Source: Nocardioides nematodiphilus (GTDB lineage Bacteria > Actinomycetota > Actinomycetes > Propionibacteriales > Nocardioidaceae). Taken from it: a stretch of DNA of 64,000 nucleotides. This document shows, piece after piece, positions 15,308-23,260 of the stretch (within the stretch, counting starts at the first letter, position 1; every line of letters begins with the position of its first letter). The stretch is from assembly GCF_020216525.1 (NCBI RefSeq), contig NZ_JAIWOY010000001.1, positions 558,001-622,000 of the forward strand, written 5' to 3'. Under the pieces are notes generated by a model. It had not been told where the DNA came from. It saw nothing but the letters and a program-made list of their open reading frames with translations, and made no database searches. Position numbers and translations under genes: made by a program.

Positions 15308-17292
15308 TCTGCGATCTCCTCGGGTGTGTCCACGACGACGAGGACGGCCCCGCCGTTGACCTGGTCGCCGATGGCGACGTCAAGCTCGATGACGGTGCCC
15401 GCGTGCGGGGCATTGATGGTGTGCTGCATCTTCATCGCCTCCAGGACCAGCAGCGGCTGACCCTCGGCGACCGCGTCGCCGACCGCGGCGTGCACGGCGA
15501 CGACGGTGCCCGGCATCGGCGCGAGCAGGCTGCCCTCGGCGACCCGGTCGGCGGGATCGGTGAAGCGAGGGGTACGCCGCAGAGCGACGTGGCCGGCCGG
15601 GCTGTCGACGTCGACGTGGCTGCCCAGGTGGCCCGAGACCGTGACCTCGTAGGTTGTCGCCACGCCGTTCACCGCCAGCGTGACCTCGCCGGGCGTGGCG
15701 GCGAGGACCACCACGTCGTCACGCGCGTCGAGGCGGGGCGTACGCCCGCTCCACCAGCTGACCTCGACATCCTCGTCGCCTCGGGTGAAGGAGGCGACCT
15801 GCGGCTGCGAGGGGACGTTGCGCCACGCGGCCGGGATCCGGGCGTGGTGCGCCGAGCTGGCGCGAGCGCGCTCGGCCAGCGCCAGTGCGGCCGCGAAGGC
15901 GGAGAGCTCGAGGTTGTCCGCGGCCGGTGCGGAGAGGCTCTGCGCGACGGCCGGGTCGTCCAGCCAGGTGGTGTGCATCCGGCCCTCGAGGAAGACGTCG
16001 CTGCGCAGCAGCCCGACCAGCAGGTCGCGGTTGGTCCGCAGGCCGTGGATCCTCGCCGCCGCCAGGGCGCCGGCGAGCCTGCGAGCAGCCTGCTCGCGGG
16101 TCGGCGCCCAGCAGATGACCTTGGCGATCATCGCGTCGTAGAAGGTGCCGATCTCGTTGCCGGCGACGACGCCGGAGTCGAGCCGGATGCCACCGGTCGA
16201 GCCTGTCGAGACGAGCTCGAACTCGGCGCCCACGCCGGGGATGTCGAGCGCGGTCAGCAGGCCGGTCTGCGGGGAGAAGCCGGCGGCCGGATCCTCGGCG
16301 TACAGGCGCACCTCGACCGCGTGCCCACGGGGCGGGGCGATCACGACGTCCGCGATCGAGCGCCCCTCGGCCACCGCGATCTGCAGCTCGACCAGGTCGG
16401 CGCCGAAGATCTCCTCCGAGACCGGGTGCTCGACCTGGAGGCGGGTGTTCATCTCCAGGAAGAAGAACCGGTCGCGGGCCGGGTCGTAGAGGAACTCGAC
16501 GGTGCCCGCTCCGCGGTAGTCGATCGCCGCGGCCGCGAGCCGGGCCGCGGCGTGCAGCGCCTCCCGGGTGGCGCCGGGCAGACCGGGCGCCGGCGCCTCC
16601 TCGATCACCTTCTGGTGACGCCGCTGCACCGAGCAGTCGCGCTCGCCGAAGACGAGCACCTGTCCGTCGCCGTCGCCGACGACCTGCACCTCGACGTGGC
16701 GGCCGCTCTCGATGAACGGCTCGACGAAGACGGTGCCGTCGCCGAACGCCGACTCGGCCTCGGCCTGCGCCTTCGCGATCTCGCCGGGGAGCGCGGCGAG
16801 ATCACGGACGATGCGCATCCCGCGGCCACCGCCGCCGGCGCTGGCCTTGACGAGCAGCGGCAGGTCGGACTCGGTGGCGGTCTCGGGAGTGAGGTCGCCC
16901 AGGACCGGCACGCCGGCGGCGGCCATCAGCTTCTTCGACTCGACCTTCGAGCCCATCGAGTCGACCGAGTCGGGTGCGGGCCCCACCCAGGTCAGTCCTG
17001 CGTCGGTCACGGCGCGGGCGAAGTCTGCGTTCTCGGACAGGAAGCCGTACCCGGGGTGGATCGCGTCCGCGCCGGCGGCCTTCGCGGCGGCGATGATCAG
17101 GTCACCGCGCAGGTACGTCTCGGCGGGCGTGTTGCCCGGGAGGCGGACGGCGGTGTCCGCGTCGTGCACGAACGGCGCCGACGCGTCCGCGTCGGAGTGG
17201 ACCGCGACCGTGGCGATGCCGAGCCGGCGGCAGGAGGCGAAGACGCGGCGGGCGATCTCGCCGCGGTTGGCGACCAGGAGTTTCGTGATCAT
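15304..17292 (-). CDS. Acyl-CoA carboxylase alpha subunit (BC-BCCP)
   Basis: A 662-residue biotin carboxylase fused to a biotin carrier domain. The N-terminus MITKLLVANRGEIARRVF is classical. The ATP-grasp glycine loop GGGGRGMRI lies near 160, and the active-site segment FLEMNTRLQVEHPVSE near 280. The biotinylated lysine is Lys621 in LEAMKMQHT. With the adjacent beta subunit it carboxylates an acyl-CoA using ATP and bicarbonate. The domain order and about 660 residues match 3-methylcrotonyl-, geranyl- or propionyl-CoA carboxylases. ATG 17292 is supported by GGAG nine bases upstream; ATG 17304 is the alternative. The neighbouring AtuA genes favour a branched or terpenoid substrate, but this is inference. 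Confidence 0.92.
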   Translation of the reverse strand: MITKLLVANRGEIARRVFASCRRLGIATVAVHSDADASAPFVHDADTAVRLPGNTPAETYLRGDLIIAAAKAAGADAIHPGYGFLSENADFARAVTDAGLTWVGPAPDSVDSMGSKVESKKLMAAAGVPVLGDLTPETATESDLPLLVKASAGGGGRGMRIVRDLAALPGEIAKAQAEAESAFGDGTVFVEPFIESGRHVEVQVVGDGDGQVLVFGERDCSVQRRHQKVIEEAPAPGLPGATREALHAAARLAAAAIDYRGAGTVEFLYDPARDRFFFLEMNTRLQVEHPVSEEIFGADLVELQIAVAEGRSIADVVIAPPRGHAVEVRLYAEDPAAGFSPQTGLLTALDIPGVGAEFELVSTGSTGGIRLDSGVVAGNEIGTFYDAMIAKVICWAPTREQAARRLAGALAAARIHGLRTNRDLLVGLLRSDVFLEGRMHTTWLDDPAVAQSLSAPAADNLELSAFAAALALAERARASSAHHARIPAAWRNVPSQPQVASFTRGDEDVEVSWWSGRTPRLDARDDVVVLAATPGEVTLAVNGVATTYEVTVSGHLGSHVDVDSPAGHVALRRTPRFTDPADRVAEGSLLAPMPGTVVAVHAAVGDAVAEGQPLLVLEAMKMQHTINAPHAGTVIELDVAIGDQVNGGAVLVVVDTPEEIAE

Positions 17293-17312
17293 GCGGTGCT
17301 CCATCTCCGGAC

Positions 17313-18926
17313 TCACATCCGGAAGACGCCGAAGTTGAGGTTGCCCTCGATCGGCTGGTTCTCGATGACGGACAGGCAGATGCCGAGGATGGAGCGGGTG
17401 TCGCGCGGGTCGATGACCCCGTCGTCGTAGACCATGCCGGAGAGGAAGTACGGCAGCGACTGCTGCTCGATCATGTCCTCGACGAAGGCCTTGGTCGCGG
17501 CGCCCGCCTCCTCGTCGTACGCGACGCCCTTGGACTCCGCGGCGCCGCGCGCGACGATCTCCATCACGCCGGCGAGCTGCTGCGGTCCCATCACGGCGCA
17601 CTTCGCGTTCGGCCAGGTGAAGAGGAAGCGCGGGTCGTACGCGCGCCCGTTCATGCCGTAGTTGCCGGCGCCGTACGACGCCCCGATCAGGATGGAGATC
17701 GCCGGCACGGTCGAGTTGGAGACCGCGTTCACCATCATGGCGCCGTGCTTGATGATGCCGCCCTGCTCGTACTCCTTGCCGACCATGTAGCCGGTGGTGT
17801 TGTGCAGGAACAGCAGCGGGGTGTCGGAGGCGTTGCACAGCTGGATGAACTGCGTCGCCTTCTGCGCCTCCTTGCTGAAGAGGATGCCCTGGGCGTTGGC
17901 GATGATCCCGATCGGACGACCGTGGATCCGCGCCCAGCCGGTGACCAGCGAGGGGCCGTAGAGCGGCTTGAACTCGTCGAAGGAGACCTCGTTGGTCTCG
18001 CTCGGGCCGTCGACCAGCCGCAGGATGACCTCACGCGGGTCGAAGGGCTCCTTGAGGTCGGTCGGGATGATCTCGAGCAGGCCCTCGGGGTCGAGGAGCG
18101 GCTCGGCGTAGGGGCCGGTGAACCGGGCGCCCTTCTTCGACACGTTGAGGCGGGCGACGATGCGCCGACCGAGCCGGATCGCGTCGCGCTCGTCGACGGC
18201 CAGGAAGTCCGCGAGACCGGAGGTGGTGGCGTGCATCCGCGCGCCGCCCAGCTCCTCGTCGTCGGAGACCTCACCGGTCGCCATCTTCACCAGCGGCGGG
18301 CCGCCGAGGAAGACCTTGGCACCGCCGTCGACCATCACGATGTAGTCGCTCATGCCGGGGATGTACGCGCCGCCGGCGGTCGAGTTGCCGAAGACCAGCG
18401 CGACGGTGGGCTGCTTGCGGGCGCTGGCGCGGGTGATGTCGCGGAAGCCGCGACCGGCCGGCAGGAAGATGTCCTTCTGGTGCGGCAGGTCGGCGCCGCC
18501 GGACTCGACCAGGGTGACGCAGGGGAGGTGGTTCTCCTCCGCGATCTGCATCGCCCGGCCGGTCTTCTTCATCGAGATCGGGTTGATCGACCCGCCCTTC
18601 ACGGTGGGGTCGTGGGCGATGATCATGCACTCGACGCCGGAGACGACGCCGATGCCGGTGACCGTCGAGCCGCCGATGGTGAACTCCGTGCCCCAGCCGG
18701 CCAGGGTCATCAGCTCGAGGAAGGGCGCGCCCTCGTCGAGGAGCAGCTCGATGCGCTCGCGGGCGGTGAGCTTGCCCCGCGCGTGATGACGCTCGATGTA
18801 CTTGCCGCCGGCGTTGACCGCCTTCTGGTGCTCGGCGTCCAGGTCGGCGATCTTGGCGAGCATCGCCTCGCGCCGGACGTCGCGCTGATCGAGGGCCGGC
18901 GAAGGGGACGTATCGAGATCGGTCAT
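17313..18926 (-). CDS. Acyl-CoA carboxylase beta subunit
   Basis: A 537-residue carboxyltransferase of the MccB/AtuC type: N-terminal half with HHARGKLTARERIELLLDEG and VESGGADLPHQ, C-terminal half with HNTTGYMVGKEYEQGG and GASYGAGNYGMNGRAY. These last motifs are characteristic of methylcrotonyl- and geranyl-CoA carboxylases rather than propionyl-CoA carboxylases. It moves the carboxyl group from biotin to the acyl-CoA. It lies between the first acyl-CoA dehydrogenase gene (13-base gap) and the alpha subunit gene (20-base gap). A published difference between the two carboxylases is one residue, Phe in MCC and Gly in GCC; I did not place it without an alignment. Confidence 0.92.
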   Translation of the reverse strand: MTDLDTSPSPALDQRDVRREAMLAKIADLDAEHQKAVNAGGKYIERHHARGKLTARERIELLLDEGAPFLELMTLAGWGTEFTIGGSTVTGIGVVSGVECMIIAHDPTVKGGSINPISMKKTGRAMQIAEENHLPCVTLVESGGADLPHQKDIFLPAGRGFRDITRASARKQPTVALVFGNSTAGGAYIPGMSDYIVMVDGGAKVFLGGPPLVKMATGEVSDDEELGGARMHATTSGLADFLAVDERDAIRLGRRIVARLNVSKKGARFTGPYAEPLLDPEGLLEIIPTDLKEPFDPREVILRLVDGPSETNEVSFDEFKPLYGPSLVTGWARIHGRPIGIIANAQGILFSKEAQKATQFIQLCNASDTPLLFLHNTTGYMVGKEYEQGGIIKHGAMMVNAVSNSTVPAISILIGASYGAGNYGMNGRAYDPRFLFTWPNAKCAVMGPQQLAGVMEIVARGAAESKGVAYDEEAGAATKAFVEDMIEQQSLPYFLSGMVYDDGVIDPRDTRSILGICLSVIENQPIEGNLNFGVFRM

Positions 18927-18939
18927 GAGTTGCCCCTCA

Positions 18940-20076
18940 TCAGCACAGCCCCAAGAGCTTGGCGGCCAGGTCGGTCATCACTTCGGTTGCTCCTCCTCCG
19001 ATGGGCAGGATCCGGGTGTCTCGGTAGTGCCGCTCCACCTCGGTGCCGTGCATGTAGCCGGTGCCGCCGTGCAGCTGCACCGCCTCGTTGCAGACCCATT
19101 GACTCGCCTCGACGGCGGTCTGCTTGGCCAGCGCCGCGCCGGCGATGGTGCTGGCCGTCGTGCCGGTCTGGTCGTACTCGCGGACGACGGCGTGGGTGTA
19201 CGCCTTGGCCGACTCGACCAGCCGGTGCATCTCGACGAGCTTGTGCCGGACGACCTGCCGCTTGATCAGCGGCTCGCCGAAGGTCGAGCGCTCGCGGGCG
19301 TACGCAGCGGTGAGCGCCAGCGAGCGCCCCGCGATGCCGTACGCGTGCACGGCCAGCGCGATCCGCTCGGTCACGAACGCCTCGGCGATGTAGCCGAACG
19401 CGGCGTTCTCCTCGCCGACCAGGTTGGCGGCCGGCACGCGGACGTCGGCGAAGCCGAGCTCCGCGGTGTCGGAGCAGTGCCAGCCCATCTTCCGCAGGCG
19501 GCGGTCGACGGTCAGGCCGGGGGTCTCCTTGTCGATCACGAGCAGGCTGACGCCGCCGGCACCGGCACCGCCGGTACGGACGGCGACGGTGAGGAAGTCG
19601 GCGCGCACGCCGCTGGTGATGAAGGTCTTGGCGCCGTTGACGACGTACTCGTCACCATCGCGCACCGCTCGGGTCGTGAGGTGGGCGACGTCGGAGCCCC
19701 CGCCCGGCTCGGTGATCGCGAGCGAGCCGATCTTCTCCCCGGCCAGCGTCGGGCGTACGTAGCGCTCGATCAGGTCGGGTGAGCCGTGCCGCGCGATGTG
19801 AGGCAGCGCGATGCCGTTGGTGAAGAGCGCGGCGAGCAGGCCCGACGAGGCGCCCTCCGACAGCATCCCCTCCTGCAGCGCGGTCATGTCGGCCAGGCTG
19901 CCGCCCTCGCCGCCGACCTCCTCGCGGAAGCCCATGCCGAGCAGGCCCTGCTTGGCCGCGGCCAGGTGCAGCGCGCGCGGGATCTCGCCGGCGTCCTCCC
20001 ACTCCTGGAGGGACGGGAAGACCTCGCGGCGGGCGAACTCCGCGCCGAGCTCGTAGATCGCCGAGGTGTCACTCAT
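18940..20076 (-). CDS. Acyl-CoA dehydrogenase (Atu-like operon)
   Basis: A 378-residue acyl-CoA dehydrogenase with SLAITEPGGGSDVAHL near 120, the ECGT-type C-terminal block AVQLHGGTGYMHGTEVERHYRD and the final GGGATEVMTDLAAK. ATG 20076 is chosen because it overlaps the preceding stop as ATGA; an upstream ATG at 20121 would run into that gene. In the acyclic terpene pathway the matching step is citronellyl-CoA dehydrogenase (AtuD), in the leucine pathway isovaleryl-CoA dehydrogenase. It directly precedes the carboxylase beta gene, which is the expected next step in both. The protein family is sure; the substrate is open. Confidence 0.92.
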   Translation of the reverse strand: MSDTSAIYELGAEFARREVFPSLQEWEDAGEIPRALHLAAAKQGLLGMGFREEVGGEGGSLADMTALQEGMLSEGASSGLLAALFTNGIALPHIARHGSPDLIERYVRPTLAGEKIGSLAITEPGGGSDVAHLTTRAVRDGDEYVVNGAKTFITSGVRADFLTVAVRTGGAGAGGVSLLVIDKETPGLTVDRRLRKMGWHCSDTAELGFADVRVPAANLVGEENAAFGYIAEAFVTERIALAVHAYGIAGRSLALTAAYARERSTFGEPLIKRQVVRHKLVEMHRLVESAKAYTHAVVREYDQTGTTASTIAGAALAKQTAVEASQWVCNEAVQLHGGTGYMHGTEVERHYRDTRILPIGGGATEVMTDLAAKLLGLC

Positions 20077-20423
20077 GCCATCAGCCGATCCGGGATCGCG
20101 ACGTGCCGGCTGCGGATCCACTCACCGAGGGCCTTGGCCTGGGGGTCGAAGCGCACGCCCTCGGCCACGCCGGCGCCGAGGATGCCGTGGATGACGATGT
20201 TGACGCCGCGCAGGTTGGGCAGCGGGACCAGGTCGATCTCGAGGTCGGCCGTCTCCGGCAGCAGCTCGCGGACCCACTCGGCGGTGAGCGTCTGCAGGAG
20301 CCAGTCGACCGCGGCGTCGGAGCGCCCGGCGGGCACCCACAGGCCGATGTTGGCGTTGCCGCCCTTGTCCCCGGAGCGGGCGTAGACCAGGTCTCCGAGG
20401 GGGCGGAGGGTGGAGACGCTCAT
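20073..20423 (-). CDS. AtuA C-terminal-domain protein
   Basis: A 116-residue protein corresponding to the C-terminal domain of AtuA-type proteins. It starts LGDLVYARSGDKGGNANIGLW and has RGVNIVIHGILGAGVAEGVRFD near residue 80. In Pseudomonas AtuA this domain is fused to the main domain; here it is a separate polypeptide encoded just downstream. ATG 20423 has AGGA about ten bases upstream. Its stop overlaps the start of the acyl-CoA dehydrogenase by four bases. The biochemical role of AtuA is not established; it is required for growth on citronellol in Pseudomonas. The 76-base gap to the main AtuA gene holds a dispersed repeat. Confidence 0.8.
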   Translation of the reverse strand: MSVSTLRPLGDLVYARSGDKGGNANIGLWVPAGRSDAAVDWLLQTLTAEWVRELLPETADLEIDLVPLPNLRGVNIVIHGILGAGVAEGVRFDPQAKALGEWIRSRHVAIPDRLMA

Positions 20424-20499
20424 GCACGTCCTCGCTTCGCTCCGTGCGCGCACGGGACACATGACGCGCTGCATGGGATGAATCGCTCGCTGCGCTCGC
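20424..20499. repeat. SERSERF-type dispersed actinobacterial repeat
   Basis: The gap between the two AtuA genes reads on the minus strand as GAGCGAGCGCAGCGAGCGAT, then a variable middle, then GGAGCGAAGCGAGGAC. Its spurious translation starts MSERSERFI, a string I recognise as recurrent in actinobacterial proteomes. A perfect 14-bp palindrome CCGTGCGCGCACGG lies at 20442-20455. It overlaps the AtuA stop codon. It is probably a short interspersed repeat, not a gene. Confidence 0.6.
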
Positions 20500-21807
20500 T
20501 CATGCGATCACCTCGGTGGTGCCGTCGTGGTGGTGGACGGTGTGCGTCACCTGGTCGCGGTCGACGTAGGTGGGCGTGTAGACGCCGTACGCGCTCGGCT
20601 TTCCGGGCGGGGCGGTGACGTGGAAGCCGGCGTAGGAGGCCAGCACGAGCTCGATCGCGGGGCCGGTGAAGGCCTTGCCGACCTCGTCGGGATCCTGCGA
20701 CCAGACGACGAGACGCTGCAGGACCGCGGCACCCTCCTCGGTCGGGGAGTCCGGGGCCGGGGCGCGCCAGGTGGACCAGGAGCGCTCGAGGCCGGCCGGG
20801 AGGGCCGCCTCGACCTGGGCGCGGAGCAGGTCGCTCTTGCGCTGCAGGTCGAGCCCGGTGAGCACGAACTCCACCTGGTTGCGCCAGCCGCCGAGCTGGT
20901 TGGCGGCGACCTTGAGCTGGGCGGGCGGCTCGGAGCCGCGGGTGCCGGCGATCTCGACGCGGTCCTTGTCGAGCTGACGCAGCGAGATCGAGGTGAGGTC
21001 GGTGGTGACGTCGGGGTTGAGGTAGCTCGCGCCCTGGATCTCGTAGAAGAGCTGGGCGGTCACCGTGTCGACGGAGACCAGGCCGCCCGTGCCGGCGTGC
21101 TTGGTGATGACGACGGTCCCGTCGGCGGCGATCTCGGCGATCGGGAAGCCGAACGGCTGCACCGGGTCGTCCACGAGCCCGGCGTCGATCGCGTCGAAGA
21201 GGCCGGCGAAGTTGCCGCCCGTGGCCTGGGTGCCGCACTCGATGACGTGGCCGGCGATGACCGACCCGGCGAGCGCGTCGTAGTCGGTCGGCGACCAGTC
21301 GTGCCACCAGATCGCCGGGCCCATCACCACGGCGGCGTCGGTGACGCGGCCGGTGACGACGACGTCGGCGCCGTGCGCGAGGGCACGGGCGATGCCGAAG
21401 CCCCCGAGGTAGGCGTTGGCGGTGAGCGCACCAGAGAGCTCGGGAGCGATGTCGCCGATCCTCTCGCGCAGGTCGTCGCCGTCGACGTACGCGATCTTGG
21501 CGCCGGTCCCGAGGGCGTCGAGCGCCTCGGCGAGGCCCTTCGGGTTGAGGCCGCCGGCGTTGCTGACCAGCTTGACGCCCTTCTCGAGCGCGAGGCCGAG
21601 GCAGTCCTTGGCCTGGGCGAGGAACGTCTTCGCGTAGCCCAGTGAGGCGTCGCGCATGGTGTCCTTGCCCAGGATGAGCATCGTCAGCTCGGCGAGGTAG
21701 TCACCGGTGAGGACATCGAGGGGGCCACCCTCGAGCATCTCGCGCATCGCGCTGATCCGGTCGCCGTAGAAGCCGGAGCAGTTGCCGATCCTGATCGGTT
21801 CAGGCAC
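20500..21807 (-). CDS. AtuA main-domain protein (DUF1446)
   Basis: A 435-residue protein of the acyclic terpene utilisation AtuA family. It begins PIRIGNCSGFYGDR and carries GDYLAELTMLILGKD near 45, NAGGLNPKG near 95 and VVVTGRVTDAAVVMGPA near 160, all usual AtuA blocks. The family is needed for growth on citronellol and related terpenes in Pseudomonas, but the reaction is not defined. GTG 21807 is chosen because GGAAAGGGG lies upstream and the conserved domain begins there; it overlaps the preceding gene by eight bases. It lacks the C-terminal domain, which the next gene supplies. Its location just upstream of dehydrogenase and carboxylase genes is the main reason to call the operon Atu-like. 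Confidence 0.88.
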   Translation of the reverse strand: MPEPIRIGNCSGFYGDRISAMREMLEGGPLDVLTGDYLAELTMLILGKDTMRDASLGYAKTFLAQAKDCLGLALEKGVKLVSNAGGLNPKGLAEALDALGTGAKIAYVDGDDLRERIGDIAPELSGALTANAYLGGFGIARALAHGADVVVTGRVTDAAVVMGPAIWWHDWSPTDYDALAGSVIAGHVIECGTQATGGNFAGLFDAIDAGLVDDPVQPFGFPIAEIAADGTVVITKHAGTGGLVSVDTVTAQLFYEIQGASYLNPDVTTDLTSISLRQLDKDRVEIAGTRGSEPPAQLKVAANQLGGWRNQVEFVLTGLDLQRKSDLLRAQVEAALPAGLERSWSTWRAPAPDSPTEEGAAVLQRLVVWSQDPDEVGKAFTGPAIELVLASYAGFHVTAPPGKPSAYGVYTPTYVDRDQVTHTVHHHDGTTEVIA

Positions 21808-22597
21808 GGTCGCGCCCCTTTCCTGACGGGCCGGCGAAGGCCTGCACGATGTCGAGCCACTCGTCGGCGTCCGGGCCGGTCGCGACCAGGTCGGTGTCGT
21901 CGCGGTGGATCCGCTTGGTGGCCAGCTGGGCGAAGTCCCACGCGGAGCCCTCCACGGACTGGGCGGCGTCCTGCGGACCCCACGCCCACGTCTCCCCACT
22001 GGGGGCGGCCAGCTCCACCCGGACCTCGGCCTCGGGGACGTCGAGCGAGTGGACCGAGTAGGCGTACCCGCGCGTGCGGACCGCCAGGTGGCACACGTGC
22101 TTGACCCGATCGGTCCGCTCCGCTGTCACGCCCACCGCGTCGCGGACGTCGAGGCCGTGGGCCCAGGTCTCCATGAAGCGCGCGGTCGTCATCGAGGCGG
22201 CCGACATCGGCGGCCCGAACCACGGCAGCTTGAGGCCCGCCGCGTCCGTGCCGCGCAGGGCCTCGGCGAGCGCCGGGCGGGCCGTGTCCCAGCGGGCCAG
22301 CAGCTCGGCGGGCGCGACCGCGCCACCCGCGAGTGCGGCCTTGTCGACGACACCGTTCATGTCGGCGAGCGCCTCCAGGACGAGGGCGTCCCAGGACTCC
22401 TTGTCGCCGGCCGCCGCGGCAGCGGCGGCGACGGCGGCCTCGTCGGTCCATGCGAGGTGCGCGATCGAGGTCGCGACGTCCCAGCCCTCCGCGGGCGTGG
22501 CCGCACGCCACTGCTCCTCGCTCAGCTCGGCGACCACGGCCCGGAGCGCGTCGCTCTCCGCCTCCAGGTCGGCGAGCAGCTCATCCAGCAACGACAT
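21800..22597 (-). CDS. TIGR03084-type metal-binding protein
   Basis: A 265-residue protein with an N-terminal mycothiol-maleylpyruvate-isomerase-like helical bundle. It shows the conserved GWDVATSIAHLAWTDEAA near 45-62, which supplies a metal-binding histidine, and METWAHGLDVRDAV near 150, which supplies a second. The family is known as TIGR03084 and commonly lies next to AtuA genes in actinobacteria; its reaction is unknown. ATG 22597 overlaps the TetR stop as TGATG, so translation is coupled to the regulator. The C-terminal third is beta-rich with a Trp-containing EVRVELAAPSGETWAW. A thiol-dependent or DinB-type transferase role is possible. Confidence 0.82.
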   Translation of the reverse strand: MSLLDELLADLEAESDALRAVVAELSEEQWRAATPAEGWDVATSIAHLAWTDEAAVAAAAAAAGDKESWDALVLEALADMNGVVDKAALAGGAVAPAELLARWDTARPALAEALRGTDAAGLKLPWFGPPMSAASMTTARFMETWAHGLDVRDAVGVTAERTDRVKHVCHLAVRTRGYAYSVHSLDVPEAEVRVELAAPSGETWAWGPQDAAQSVEGSAWDFAQLATKRIHRDDTDLVATGPDADEWLDIVQAFAGPSGKGRDRA

Positions 22598-23193
22598 CAG
22601 GCGATCTCCTTCTCGAGGACCTTGGCCCACTGGTCGAGGATCCGGCGGCGGCGCTTGGCGTCGTCGGAGAGCGTGTCGGCGAGGCCGAGGCCACGGCACA
22701 GGTCGAGGGTGGCCTGGATCATCTCCCGCATGCCCTTGCGGGCCTCGTCGACGCCGAGCAGCTCGACGGTGAGCCGGTGGGCCTCGCGGCCGAGCCGCCG
22801 CTCGAGGGGCGCCACGGCCGCCAGCAGATCGGGGTCGGTGCGGGCGGCGGTCCACAGCTCGAGCGCGGCCTTGAAGCCGGGCGAGGTGAAGTGATCGGCC
22901 AGCATCTCGAGGACGCCGCGCACCTTCGCGCCCCGGTGCTCGCGCACAGCGACCCGCAGCGCCTCGTCGCGGCCGGTCATCACGTGCTCCACAGCAGCGA
23001 CCACCAGGTCGTTCTTGGTCGGGAAGTGGTGCAGCTGCGCGCCGCGGCTGACTCCCGCGCGCTCGGAGACGAGCGTCGTCGTCGTGCCGGCGAAGCCCTT
23101 CTCGACCAGCAGCTCCACCGCGGCGTCCAGCAGCCGCGCCCGCATGAGGCGGGTGCGCTCCTCCTGGGGAACGCGCGTGGTGGTCTGGGTCAC
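22597..23193 (-). CDS. TetR regulator heading the Atu-like operon
   Basis: A 198-residue TetR protein. The helix-turn-helix lies at about 35-60 (TTLVSERAGVSRGAQLHHFP), preceded by the usual first helix ARLLDAAVELLVEKG. It is the first gene of the operon, so it is positioned like AtuR, the TetR repressor of the Pseudomonas atu cluster. The start is GTG 23193, which lies at the apex of a perfect 16-bp inverted repeat (23176-23210). A smaller palindrome CAGTCAAGACTG lies at 23223-23234 further upstream. Autoregulation through one of these sites is likely. The ligand would be an acyl-CoA of the pathway, by analogy only. Confidence 0.88.
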   Translation of the reverse strand: MTQTTTRVPQEERTRLMRARLLDAAVELLVEKGFAGTTTTLVSERAGVSRGAQLHHFPTKNDLVVAAVEHVMTGRDEALRVAVREHRGAKVRGVLEMLADHFTSPGFKAALELWTAARTDPDLLAAVAPLERRLGREAHRLTVELLGVDEARKGMREMIQATLDLCRGLGLADTLSDDAKRRRRILDQWAKVLEKEIA

Positions 23194-23210
23194 GGACCCA
23201 GACCACCACG
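23176..23210 (-). promoter_or_regulatory. Perfect palindrome over TetR start codon
   Basis: Arms 23176-23191 (CGTGGTGGTCTGGGTC) and 23195-23210 are perfect reverse complements over 16 bases with a three-base centre. The GTG start codon of the TetR gene lies in that centre, so in mRNA the start would sit in the loop of a very stable hairpin. As DNA it could be an operator. A second palindrome, CAGTC-AA-GACTG at 23223-23234, lies upstream in the promoter region. Which one binds the TetR protein is unknown. Confidence 0.75.
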
Positions 23211-23260
23211 ACTACTAACAAACAGTCAAGACTGACTTTTATTGACCACCCGGTCAGCGA

